DNA of 64,000 nt from Palsa-870 sp039935415 (lineage in GTDB: Bacteria; Chloroflexota; Dormibacteria; Dormibacterales; Dormibacteraceae). The stretch's first letter is position 1, and every line of letters begins with the position of its first letter. Of the stretch, positions 17,580 through 24,908 are shown in pieces. Under the pieces are notes generated by a model that had not been told where the DNA came from, made no database searches, and was given only the letters and a program-made list of their open reading frames with translations. The stretch lies in NCBI GenBank assembly GCA_039935415.1, contig JBDTKH010000028.1, positions 62,001 through 126,000 on the forward strand, written 5' to 3'. Both the position numbers and the translations under genes were made by a program.

Positions 17580-18473
17580 ATGAAGAAAGTCCTCGTCGTG
17601 ATCGCGATCCTCGTGGCGGCGGCCGCCTGCGGCGGCGCCGGCAGCACAGTCGGTGGCAGTGCCCCAAAGCCTGCCAACCTTTCGCTCGGTCCGCAGCAGT
17701 CAGGCGGGTCGACGACCGGCGCCCCGACCAAGGCGGGCGGCACCGACACCGCCAATCCTCCTGTCACGGACGTCGTCCCCGCGGTCCAGGGACCGCAGGT
17801 GATCCGTCAGGCTCAGCTGTCGATCAGCGTCGCCTCGGGCTCCTTCGACTCGAAGCTGGCCGCCGTGCGCGCTATGGTCGAGAGCGAGCAGGGATACATC
17901 GCCGGGACCGACGCCCAGACCAACCCGGCCAGCAACGACCAGATCCGCACGGGCGTCATCAGCTTCATGGTGCCCGCGGCTAACTTCGACAACGTCATCG
18001 ACCAGCTTTCGTCGGTGGGCAAGGTCCAAAGCGAGCACATCACCGGCAACGACGTAAGCGCTCAGTACGTCGACCTGCAGGCCCGGCTCGCCAACGAGGA
18101 AGCTCAGCGCGACGCGATGCTGGCGCTCCTGAAGGAAGCCAAGAACATCAGCGACATCATCAACGTGCAGAACCAGATCGGCCAGATCACCCAGCAGATC
18201 GAGCAGCTGAAGGGCCAGATCGCGTACTTCGACCACAACACCGCGTTCAGCACCGTGACCGTCACGCTGACGGAAGCAGGCGCACCGGTGCAGCCGGCTT
18301 CGTCGGACAGCTGGGGCTTTGCCACGGCCGTGAGTGACGCCGCGCACAACTTCGTCGCCACCGTCAACTACATCGTCACCGGCCTGGGCGCGCTCGGCCC
18401 GATCCTGGTGCTGCTCGGGTTTGGATACCTGCTGTGGCGCCGCCGCGGTTCCCCGCTCCCCCGCCGCGCGTAG
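17580..18473 (+). CDS. DUF4349-domain lipoprotein with C-terminal membrane helix
   Basis: This 297-residue protein starts with a lipoprotein signal (MKKVLVVIAILVAAAAC, lipobox Cys17), then a Gly/Ser/Thr-rich linker. The DUF4349 domain (about 76-225) has RQAQLSISVASGSFDSKLAAV, VPAANFDNVIDQLSSVGKV and VSAQYVDLQARLANEEAQRDAMLALL, with a coiled-coil hairpin from about 155 to 215. A C-terminal membrane helix (GLGALGPILVLLGFGYLLW) is followed by RRR. Family members are surface or periplasm-facing envelope proteins of unknown role. A GGAGG Shine-Dalgarno precedes the ATG. Confidence 0.88.
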   Translation: MKKVLVVIAILVAAAACGGAGSTVGGSAPKPANLSLGPQQSGGSTTGAPTKAGGTDTANPPVTDVVPAVQGPQVIRQAQLSISVASGSFDSKLAAVRAMVESEQGYIAGTDAQTNPASNDQIRTGVISFMVPAANFDNVIDQLSSVGKVQSEHITGNDVSAQYVDLQARLANEEAQRDAMLALLKEAKNISDIINVQNQIGQITQQIEQLKGQIAYFDHNTAFSTVTVTLTEAGAPVQPASSDSWGFATAVSDAAHNFVATVNYIVTGLGALGPILVLLGFGYLLWRRRGSPLPRRA

Positions 18474-18485
18474 ATCATCTCGAAA

Positions 18486-18509
18486 GGTGGGCGGAACGCT
18501 CCGCCCACC
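18486..18509 (+). terminator. Intrinsic terminator-like hairpin after the DUF4349 gene
   Basis: A perfect 10-bp stem GGTGGGCGGA/TCCGCCCACC with a 4-nt ACGC loop lies 13 bp after the DUF4349 stop and is followed by TCCTTAATTT. It separates this gene from the ECF sigma gene that starts at 18609. Confidence 0.75.
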
Positions 18510-18608
18510 TCCTTAATTTGCGAAACCAGTTGAGGGCTCACGTAACCTGAACCCGTATTGCCGGTGAGCGGTGTGGATCCTGCGTGACGTTCCTGCAGAC
18601 GTGAAAGC

Positions 18609-19157
18609 ATGAGTGCTGGGCGCCCTCCCGACGAAGACCCAGGTGGATCGGACGAGACCGGCGAAGTCCTCCAGCTTCCGGTCGCCCAGCGCGCCACCGA
18701 CATCGCGCTGCACGAGCTCGAGCTGGTCTACGCGTTCATCTACGCCCGTGTCGGCAACCGCGCTGACACCGAGGACCTGACGCAGCAGGTCGCCATGAAG
18801 GCGATTCCGCGGCTACGTCAGGGGGCTCCGGCGAGCGCCATCCGCGGCTACCTGTTCGCTACGGCGCGCTCGGTGCTCGGCGGCTTCTGGAGCACGCGGC
18901 TTGGCCTGTCCGAGGCGGAGCTCCACGAGGACCTCGTGATGGCCGCGCCGCCGGCGCCGCCATCCGAAGCCCGCACGGACACAGTGCAGCAGATCCTGGC
19001 CGAGCTTTCGGACAACTACCGTCGAGTCCTCGAGCTGCGTTTCCTTCATGGGTATTCCCTCAAGGAAGTGGCAGCGGAGATGAACTCGACAGTGGGAGCC
19101 GTCAAGGTGATGCAGCTTCGCGCCCTGCGCGCCGCTGCGAAGGTGCGGGTGGAATGA
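18609..19157 (+). CDS. ECF-type RNA polymerase sigma factor
   Basis: This 182-residue protein has sigma region 2 (ALHELELVYAFIYARVGNRADTEDLTQQVAMKAIPRL, about 33-70) and region 4 (ILAELSDNYRRVLELRFLHGYSLKEVAAEMNSTVGAVKVMQLRALRAA, about 130-178), joined by an acidic, Pro/Ala-rich linker. It has no region 1 or 3, so it is an extracytoplasmic-function sigma. ECF sigmas are normally held inactive by a co-encoded membrane anti-sigma. Here the next gene overlaps it as ATGA and encodes a membrane Rieske protein. The 135-bp upstream region follows a terminator and probably holds its promoter. Confidence 0.9.
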   Translation: MSAGRPPDEDPGGSDETGEVLQLPVAQRATDIALHELELVYAFIYARVGNRADTEDLTQQVAMKAIPRLRQGAPASAIRGYLFATARSVLGGFWSTRLGLSEAELHEDLVMAAPPAPPSEARTDTVQQILAELSDNYRRVLELRFLHGYSLKEVAAEMNSTVGAVKVMQLRALRAAAKVRVE

Positions 19158-19813
19158 ACAAGCCCGAGAACAGGGTCGAGCGGATCGTCTCCGACCTGCT
19201 GCGCGGCCGCCGCCTGAAGCTGCGTGGCGGGGACGCCGAGGAGAAGGCGGCGATCACTGTTGCCGCGCGGCTTGCGGCCGCCCGACAGGGACCTCAGCGC
19301 ATGCACCCGGCGTTCCGCAAGCGCCTGGAGGAGGCGCTCGAGTCGGCTTCTCGGGACACCTGGATGACCCGGCGCGCCGCCCTGGTGGCCGGTTTCGGGC
19401 TTGCGGCGGGGGCGGTCGGCGGAGCCCTGGTCGGCAGGACGCTGGAGCCGGCGGCGACCGCCGCAAGGCAGGTCACGGGCGGCCCGATCAACCCGATCAA
19501 CGGCCGCTGGGTCGACGTCGCAGCGCTGTCAGACCTGGTCGAGGGCCAGGGCAAGCGCGTCGCGGCCGGGAGCGTGGGTGCATACCTGTTCCGGCGCGGC
19601 GACAGCGTGACCGCCGTCTCGTCGATCTGCTCGCACCTTCCGTGCGAGCTGCACTGGAACAGCGGCGACGGCCTGCTCGACTGTCCCTGCCACCCGGTGT
19701 CGTTCACCCCCGATGGCAAGTCGACCGATCAGACCTACCCGCTGCCTGCCCTCAACACCGTCCACGTCCGGGTCACGACTGAGGGCCGCGTCGAGGTGCT
19801 CGGGACGATCTGA
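19154..19813 (+). CDS. Membrane-anchored Rieske 2Fe-2S protein, candidate anti-sigma factor
   Basis: This 219-residue protein has three parts. Residues 1-70 are charged and helical (VERIVSDLLRGRRL... PAFRKRLEEALESA), like cytoplasmic N-termini of some anti-sigma proteins. Residues about 76-94 form one hydrophobic helix after a twin-arginine-like TRRAALVAGF. The C-terminal Rieske domain has C159-x-H161-xx-C164 and C177-x-C179-H180, giving both cluster ligands and the disulfide pair of high-potential Rieske centres. It is coupled to the ECF sigma by an ATGA overlap, where an anti-sigma usually lies. No bc1 or b6f cytochrome genes are adjacent. Redox-controlled sigma sequestration is an inference. 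Confidence 0.88.
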   Translation: MNKPENRVERIVSDLLRGRRLKLRGGDAEEKAAITVAARLAAARQGPQRMHPAFRKRLEEALESASRDTWMTRRAALVAGFGLAAGAVGGALVGRTLEPAATAARQVTGGPINPINGRWVDVAALSDLVEGQGKRVAAGSVGAYLFRRGDSVTAVSSICSHLPCELHWNSGDGLLDCPCHPVSFTPDGKSTDQTYPLPALNTVHVRVTTEGRVEVLGTI

Positions 19814-19815
19814 CC

Positions 19816-20079
19816 ATGAAGGTCCGGGAGCACAGGGCCAGGCAGATGGCGCTCGACCTCTGCCTTCAGCTGCTCGAAGAGGCACAGGTGCGTGGACAGA
19901 CGCGGATCGATGGTCAGCTCGGTACGGAGCTGCGCAGCCATCTCGAGCGAGCCGGCGTGATCGCTGACCACCGCCTCGAGGGCCGCCGGATCGATCGCGT
20001 GCTCGACGACATTTTCGCCCTGCAGGCACTGCTGCTCGGCCAGGCGCCGGAGGACAGCCGCCAGCGAAACGGAGCCTGA
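19816..20079 (+). CDS. Small hypothetical protein in the ECF sigma operon
   Basis: This 87-residue protein is unrecognised. It is charged and mostly helical (MALDLCLQLLEEAQ; TELRSHLERAGVIADHRLEGRRIDRVLDDIFALQALLLG), with no signal peptide or membrane segment. Its ATG lies 2 nt after the Rieske gene stop, so it is the third gene of the sigma-Rieske operon. A long hairpin follows 3 bp after its stop and closes the operon. Its size and charge would suit a regulatory adaptor, but nothing specific can be assigned. Confidence 0.65.
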   Translation: MKVREHRARQMALDLCLQLLEEAQVRGQTRIDGQLGTELRSHLERAGVIADHRLEGRRIDRVLDDIFALQALLLGQAPEDSRQRNGA

Positions 20080-20082
20080 GGT

Positions 20083-20115
20083 ATGAGGGGAAACCCCAAA
20101 GTGGTTTCCCCTCAT
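20083..20115 (+). terminator. Long perfect hairpin ending the sigma operon
   Basis: A perfect 13-bp inverted repeat, ATGAGGGGAAACC/GGTTTCCCCTCAT, with a 7-nt loop CCAAAGT lies directly after the 87-residue gene. There is no T-run, so it could be a rho-independent-like block, an mRNA-stabilising end, or the start of the metK leader. Confidence 0.65.
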
Positions 20116-20169
20116 CGACAGGGCGGCTGCGCCGCCGTGTCTGCTCTCCTTCCGGTATATCGAGGTGAC

Positions 20170-20300
20170 CTAACCAATCATCCACTCCCGGCCACGCATG
20201 GAGGCATTGAGACAAAGTCGTGGCCGGGTGGAACCCGGCCACCCCTCCACGCTAGTTATTGGTAGGAAACCCGCGCCGAGGGCGCGGCATCGGCCGCGGG
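20170..20300 (+). promoter_or_regulatory. Structured metK leader with mutually exclusive hairpins (candidate regulatory RNA)
   Basis: Upstream of metK, CGTGGCCGGG (20219-20228) is perfectly complementary to CCCGGCCACG (20187-20196). The stem is extended by TCCA/TGGA after a 2-nt bulge. The overlapping GTGGCCGGGT (20220-20229) is equally complementary to ACCCGGCCAC (20233-20242) across a GGA loop. The two stems cannot form together. CTAACCAAT (20170-20178) and ATTGGTAG (20258-20265) could close the whole unit. A third hairpin (20270-20300, CCCGCG/CGCGGG plus CCGA/TCGG) ends 15 nt before the metK start. It does not match the SAM-I, SAM-II or SMK-box patterns I know. A ligand role for SAM is an inference from the downstream gene. 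Confidence 0.5.
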
Positions 20301-20315
20301 TATGATTGGCTGCCG

Positions 20316-21545
20316 TTGGCAACTTCCTTCAGCTCGTCCCCCTCGTTTCTCCTGACGTCTGAATCGGTCACCGAGGGCCACCCGGACAAGGTGTGCGATC
20401 AGGTCTCCGACGCAGTCCTCGACGGCATGCTCGCGCAGGACCCGCACGCGCGCGTCGCGTGCGAGACCGCCATCACCAAGGGCCTCTGCGTGGTGATCGG
20501 CGAGGTGACGACCCATGCTGAGCTCGACATCCAGCGCACGATCCGCGACACCATCGGCGACATCGGCTACAACAACGAGGAGATCGGATTCGACGCCGAT
20601 CACGCCCTGATCCAGGTCTATCTCAAGGAGCAGTCGCCGGACATCGCAGCCGGTGTCGACCACTCACTCGAGGAGCGTGACGGAAGCCTCGAAGACGACC
20701 CCTTCGAGCTCCAGGGGGCCGGCGACCAGGGGATGATGATCGGCTTCGCGTGTCACGAGACGCCTGAGCTGATGCCGCTCACCATCTCTCTCGCGCACCG
20801 CCTGGCGCGACGTCTCGCTGCGGTGCGCAAGGACGGCTCCCTGCCGTTCCTTCGCCCGGACGGCAAGACCCAGGTCACCGTCGAGTACGAGTACGGGCGT
20901 CCGAAACGAATCGAGGCCATCGTCGTCTCCTCGCACCACACGGACACGGTCACGCAGAACGACCTTCGAGACGGCGTGCGCGAGCTTGTCATCAACCCTG
21001 TCCTCGAGGGCATGGTCGTCGACGCCAACACCAAGATCATGGTCAACCCGAGCGGTCACTTCCTCCTCGGTGGGCCTGCCGCCGACGCGGGATTGACGGG
21101 TCGCAAGATCATCGTGGACACATACGGTGGCATCGCGCGGCATGGCGGAGGCGCGTTCAGCGGCAAGGACCCAAGCAAGGTCGACCGCTCGGCCGCCTAC
21201 GCCGCCCGCCACGTGGCCAAGAACATCGTCGCGGCGGGACTGGCCGACCGCTGCGAGGTGCAGGTTTCGTACGCGATAGGGCGCGCGCACCCGACGTCCA
21301 TCGGGGTCGAGACGTTCGGCACCGGGACCGTACCGGAGGACGAGCTGAACGGGCTTATCCGGCGGCACTTCGACCTGAGACCCGGCGCGATCATCGCGAA
21401 CATGAAGCTCCTGCGGCCCATCTACCGGCCGACCGCCGCGTATGGGCACTTCGGACGCGATGACCTCGGCGTGCCCTGGGAACAGACCAATCGCGTCGAA
21501 GCCCTCCGCGCCGACGCTTCGGTTTCCGCCCGAACGCGGAGCTAG
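20316..21545 (+). CDS. metK: S-adenosylmethionine synthetase MetK
   Basis: This enzyme of about 409 residues makes S-adenosylmethionine from methionine and ATP. Hallmark segments are FLLTSESVTEGHPDKVCDQVSDAVLD near the N-terminus, GAGDQGMMIGFACHETPELMPL (ATP-binding hexapeptide-type motif), and GLTGRKIIVDTYGGIARHGGGAFSGKDPSKVDRSAAY (P-loop-like GGGAFSGKD). The length is normal for the family. The start is a TTG at 20316; no ATG or GTG lies in frame nearby and no clear Shine-Dalgarno precedes it. The structured leader ends just upstream. The MshC-like gene follows about 7 bp later. Confidence 0.95.
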   Translation: MATSFSSSPSFLLTSESVTEGHPDKVCDQVSDAVLDGMLAQDPHARVACETAITKGLCVVIGEVTTHAELDIQRTIRDTIGDIGYNNEEIGFDADHALIQVYLKEQSPDIAAGVDHSLEERDGSLEDDPFELQGAGDQGMMIGFACHETPELMPLTISLAHRLARRLAAVRKDGSLPFLRPDGKTQVTVEYEYGRPKRIEAIVVSSHHTDTVTQNDLRDGVRELVINPVLEGMVVDANTKIMVNPSGHFLLGGPAADAGLTGRKIIVDTYGGIARHGGGAFSGKDPSKVDRSAAYAARHVAKNIVAAGLADRCEVQVSYAIGRAHPTSIGVETFGTGTVPEDELNGLIRRHFDLRPGAIIANMKLLRPIYRPTAAYGHFGRDDLGVPWEQTNRVEALRADASVSARTRS

Positions 21546-21552
21546 CACGACC

Positions 21553-22740
21553 CTGGCCCGTTCCCCGCTTCGTCTGCGTGTTCGCGACACGTTGACGGAG
21601 CGAAAGGTTCGCCTTTCGCCGAAGGCGACGGGCCGGCGCAAGCCGCTCACCCTCTACGTCTGCGGGGTGACGCCGTACGACTCCGGGCACATGGGACACG
21701 CCTTCACCTTCTCGATGTTCGACGTGCTTGTCCGCTTCGTCGAGTCGCACGGCGTTCGTGTGCGATACGTCCAGAACGTCACCGACATCGACGACCCGCT
21801 GTTCGAGCGCGCGCGGCGGGACCAGGTCGACTGGAGGATCCTGGCCGACCGCGAGACCGATGTCCACGTCCGCGACATGACCGCGCTGGGATGGCGCCCG
21901 CCCGACTTCATGCCCCGCGTGTCCGACGAGATTCCAAACATCCTCAAGGCGGCCGGCAAGCTGCACCAAAAGGGATACGCGTACCGGACGGACGCGCTGT
22001 ACTTCGACGTGAGCCGGTACCGGGGCTACGGCAAGCTGTCACACCTGACGCGCCGGTCCATGCTGAGGAAGCTGCGCGACGAGGCCTTGCTCGGAACGGT
22101 CGGTCCGAACGCCAAGCGCGACGCCCTCGACTTTCCGCTGTGGCGGAGCTCGGCGCCCGGTGAGCCCGCATGGCCTGCCAGCTTCGGGCCGGGAAGGCCC
22201 GGGTGGCATATCGAGTGCACGGCGATGGCGATGCGATACCTGGGTGAGCAGATCGACGTCCATGGAGGGGGCCGCGACCTCAAGTTCAGTCACCACGAGT
22301 CAGAGCGGGCTCAGTCCGAATCGCTGACCGGCAAGCCTCCGTTCGTTCGCGCGTGGATGCACACCGGGATGGTCAGGTACCAGGGCCGCAAGATGAGCAA
22401 GTCGCTGGGCAACCTCGTGAAGGTGAGCCAGGCGCTTCAGCGCGCGCCCGCCGCGGCCGTCAGGCTGTACCTCGTCTCGCACCGGTACGCGAGCGACTGG
22501 GACTTCAACTGGGCCGGGCTGACGAGGGCGGCGCGCGTCATCGAGCGAGCCCGAGCGGCGCTCAAGCACCCGAACGGACCGCCTTCAGCCGCCTTGATGA
22601 AGGAGTTCGACGCCGCGCTCGAGGACGACCTGGACACGCCGAGAGCGGTGAGGGCGTTGAGGGCCGCGATCCGCCAGAAAGACGCCGCCGCGGTTCGCTC
22701 GATGCTGGACATCCTGGTCGGGACCGCTTCGCTGACCTGA
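21553..22740 (+). CDS. mshC: MshC-like cysteine ligase (class I aminoacyl-tRNA synthetase fold)
   Basis: The protein is about 395 residues. It resembles MshC, which ligates cysteine to glucosaminyl-inositol in mycothiol synthesis, more than CysRS. It has YVCGVTPYDSGHMGHAF (TPYD and GHA), RYVQNVTDIDDPLFERA with DQVDW and RDMTALG, PGEPAWPASFGPGRPGWHIECTAMA, GGGRDLKFSHHESERAQSESLTG and KMSKSLGNLVKVS. Zinc ligands are the Cys of YVCG and HIEC and the His/Glu of HHESE. The C-terminal anticodon region of CysRS is reduced. The homologous N-terminus (LRLRVRDTLTERKVRL) precedes the first TTG (21592), so the start is probably CTG 21553 or an ATG inside metK. Start uncertain. Confidence 0.75.
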   Translation: MARSPLRLRVRDTLTERKVRLSPKATGRRKPLTLYVCGVTPYDSGHMGHAFTFSMFDVLVRFVESHGVRVRYVQNVTDIDDPLFERARRDQVDWRILADRETDVHVRDMTALGWRPPDFMPRVSDEIPNILKAAGKLHQKGYAYRTDALYFDVSRYRGYGKLSHLTRRSMLRKLRDEALLGTVGPNAKRDALDFPLWRSSAPGEPAWPASFGPGRPGWHIECTAMAMRYLGEQIDVHGGGRDLKFSHHESERAQSESLTGKPPFVRAWMHTGMVRYQGRKMSKSLGNLVKVSQALQRAPAAAVRLYLVSHRYASDWDFNWAGLTRAARVIERARAALKHPNGPPSAALMKEFDAALEDDLDTPRAVRALRAAIRQKDAAAVRSMLDILVGTASLT

Positions 22741-22752
22741 CCGGACGAGGAT

Positions 22753-23058
22753 CTAGGCGACCTCCAGCGGCGCCCCGCAGTTTGGGCATTCCATTGCCTC
22801 GTCGACCTGCACCATCGTCTCGCAGACCGGACAGAGGATGTCCGTGGTCGATGATGAGGCCTCGTCTTCGGCGTCCTCCGCGGCCATCTCCGCGCTGACC
22901 AGGCCGAGGTCGAGCGCGGGCGCGCCACAGTTGAGGCACACGTAGCCCGGCTGCGTCACGCGGTGGTCCTGGTAGGTACCGCTCCCGTCCAGGTCGACCT
23001 CGGCGAACAGGGCGCGAAACAGCCGGCCGCCGCAGCGCCGCGAACAGACGAATAGCAC
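22753..23058 (-). CDS. Zinc-ribbon protein, function unknown
   Basis: This 101-residue acidic protein has an N-terminal CSRRC and three CxxC knuckles (CLNC, CPVC, CPNC), so it probably folds as two zinc ribbons around a flexible DAEDEASSSTT linker. The C-terminal ECPNCGAPLEV is typical of rubredoxin-like ribbons in small regulatory or assembly proteins. There is no catalytic domain. It is convergent with the MshC-like gene (12 bp between stops) and 30 bp downstream of the ABC permease on the same strand. Confidence 0.72.
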   Translation of the reverse strand: MLFVCSRRCGGRLFRALFAEVDLDGSGTYQDHRVTQPGYVCLNCGAPALDLGLVSAEMAAEDAEDEASSSTTDILCPVCETMVQVDEAMECPNCGAPLEVA

Positions 23059-23088
23059 GCTGTCAGGTTACGAGGTAGGAGGCGCCCC

Positions 23089-24189
23089 TTACGCGATCCT
23101 CCTGCGCAGCGTCGCCGTCCCTGCGACGATCAGGACGATCACGAACGCCAGCACGACGCTGATGTCGAGCTGGAGCGAGCCCCACGTCAGGTCGGCGCCC
23201 TTGACCATCACGTCGCGCAGGCCGTTGACCGCATAGGTGAGAGGCAAAACGTCGGAGAGCACCTGGAGCGGCTTCGGCTCGCTCGAGACGGGGAAGAGGA
23301 TGCCGGAGAGCAGGAACTGAGGCACGATCACCAGCGGGATGAACTGCACCGCTTGGAACTCGGTGCGCGCGAACATGCTGAGGAAGATGCCGAGGTTGAC
23401 GGCGCCGATCGCCATGAGCGCCTCGATTCCGAAGATCAGACCTACGTTGCCGGCGTTGTGGACCTTGAGCACCGCCAGCGCAAAGATCAGCACCTCGGCT
23501 GCCTGGATCAGCGCCAGGACTGAGAACCCGAGCATGTAACCGAGCACGATCTCGCCGCGCCTCAGCGGGCTCGCCATCAATCGCTCGAGTGTGCCCAGCG
23601 ACCGCTCGTTCAGGAACGAAACGATGGTGATCACGAAGACCAGAAAGAACACGATCAGGCCGATGAACGCTGCTCCGAAGTAGTCGAGCGTGTCAAAGCC
23701 GGGGCCGCCGTACATGTACGTAAGCGTCGGCTGGACGTGCAGCCCCTGGCCGGGCGCCTGTGCGGCCAGGGAGAGCAAGGCCTGCTGCAAAGCCTGGAGG
23801 ACGGGCGCCGTCGTGCCGGGTTGGGAGCCTTCGAGGTGAACTTCCGGCGTGACGGTGCCCGACTGAGCGAGCCGGCTGAAATCCACCGGGAAGACGATGT
23901 ACGCGGCGAGGGAACCGTCCTTGAGCTTCGCATCGCCGTCCGAGGCGTTGATGGTTGCGGTGCTGATGACGCTCGAGCGGGCGAGCGCCGTGGCGATGGT
24001 GGCCCCGATCGGACCCTGGTCCTCGTTGGCGATGCCAACGGTCGGGATTGAGGCTGACCCTCGAATCAGGTAGCCGAGAAGCCCAAGGATCACGATCGGC
24101 GCGACAAACAGCAGGGCGAGCGTGCGGCGGTCGCGGCGAAACTGCTGCAGGAGGCGCCTGGTGATCGCGGCGACGCGGTGGCCGCTCAC
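23089..24189 (-). CDS. ABC-2 type transporter permease
   Basis: This 366-residue permease has one N-terminal helix (RRTLALLFVAPIVILGLLGYL), a large extracytoplasmic domain (about 45-185), and five more helices. The conserved ABC-2 segment SFLNERSLGTLERLMASPLRRGEIVLGYML is at about 208-237, with LPLTYAVNGLRDVMVKG near the end. This is the YhaP/DrrB-like exporter subunit for lipids, drugs or antibiotics. The GTG at 24189 overlaps the stop of the ATPase gene as GTGA. With the ATPase and the TetR regulator it makes a self-regulated efflux operon. Confidence 0.9.
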   Translation of the reverse strand: MSGHRVAAITRRLLQQFRRDRRTLALLFVAPIVILGLLGYLIRGSASIPTVGIANEDQGPIGATIATALARSSVISTATINASDGDAKLKDGSLAAYIVFPVDFSRLAQSGTVTPEVHLEGSQPGTTAPVLQALQQALLSLAAQAPGQGLHVQPTLTYMYGGPGFDTLDYFGAAFIGLIVFFLVFVITIVSFLNERSLGTLERLMASPLRRGEIVLGYMLGFSVLALIQAAEVLIFALAVLKVHNAGNVGLIFGIEALMAIGAVNLGIFLSMFARTEFQAVQFIPLVIVPQFLLSGILFPVSSEPKPLQVLSDVLPLTYAVNGLRDVMVKGADLTWGSLQLDISVVLAFVIVLIVAGTATLRRRIA

Positions 24190-24908
24190 GACGGGCTCCC
24201 GGCGCCGGCCAGCTTGAGAAAAGCGTCTTCGAGGTTCCGCGTGCCTGCCAGGGCGCGGATCTCGCTCGGCGAGCCCTCGGCAAGTACCTTGCCGTACTGG
24301 ATCAGTCCCAGCCGCTGGCATCGGTCGGCCTCGTCCATCACGTGACTGGACACGACGATCGTCGTCCCGGCTTCGGCCATCCGGCGGAAGTCCTCCCACA
24401 GCTGCACGCGAAGCTGTGGGTCCACGCCGACGGTGGGCTCGTCGAGGAGCAGTAGCTGGGGCTTGTGCACGAGCGCGCACCCGAGAGAGCATCGCGTTCG
24501 CATGCCACCGCTGAGAGTGGAGACCACCGAGTCACGCCGCTCGTAGAGGTGGACCAGCTCCAGCGCCTCCTTCACCGCGTCCCCTTCGACACCGTTGATG
24601 GCGGCGAAGAACCGAACGTTCTCCTCGACCGAAAGCCCCGGGTACAGCGCCGCCTGCTGCGTCATGTATCCGACGTGTCGCAGCGCTCCCACGTCCGGCA
24701 TGCGGTGCGAGAGCACCGTGACGGTGCCCGCGTGTGCTTCGAGCAGGCCGACGAGCAGGCGGATCAGGGTCGTCTTGCCGGCGCCGTTAGGCCCGAGCAG
24801 GCCGTAGATCTCGCCTTGCCTGACCTGGAGCGTCACGCCGTCGAGGGCTTTGACCGAGCCGAACGACTTGGCAACGTTCTCGACGTCGACAGCAAATGAC
24901 TCACTCAT
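24186..24908 (-). CDS. ABC transporter ATP-binding protein (drug/lipid exporter type)
   Basis: This 240-residue single-domain ABC ATPase has Walker A GPNGAGKTTLIR (about 39-50), the Q-loop (YMTQQAALYPGLSVEENVRF), signature LSGGMRTRCSLGCAL, Walker B LLLLDEPTVGVDP and the H-loop (IVVSSHVMDEA). It belongs to the DrrA/CcmA-like class that pairs with ABC-2 permeases. Its start overlaps the TetR stop and its stop overlaps the permease start, each by 4 nt, so TetR, ATPase and permease are translated as one unit. Confidence 0.93.
   Translation of the reverse strand: MSESFAVDVENVAKSFGSVKALDGVTLQVRQGEIYGLLGPNGAGKTTLIRLLVGLLEAHAGTVTVLSHRMPDVGALRHVGYMTQQAALYPGLSVEENVRFFAAINGVEGDAVKEALELVHLYERRDSVVSTLSGGMRTRCSLGCALVHKPQLLLLDEPTVGVDPQLRVQLWEDFRRMAEAGTTIVVSSHVMDEADRCQRLGLIQYGKVLAEGSPSEIRALAGTRNLEDAFLKLAGAGSPS

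Noticed and set aside
20160..20315. Assigning the metK leader to a known SAM riboswitch class
   Set aside because: The conserved SAM-I core (AGAGGTGGAGGGA-like), the SAM-II pattern and the SMK-box are not recognisable. I kept it only as an unclassified structured leader.
20302..20355. A 17-codon ATG frame overlapping the metK start (MIGCRWQLPS...)
   Set aside because: It has no Shine-Dalgarno, no met-codon enrichment and no sign of conservation; leader-peptide control cannot be argued from it.
24190..24492. Longer ABC permease beginning at 24492
   Set aside because: The extension is out-of-frame sequence of the ATPase gene; GTG 24189 gives a GTGA overlap and begins just before the first membrane helix.
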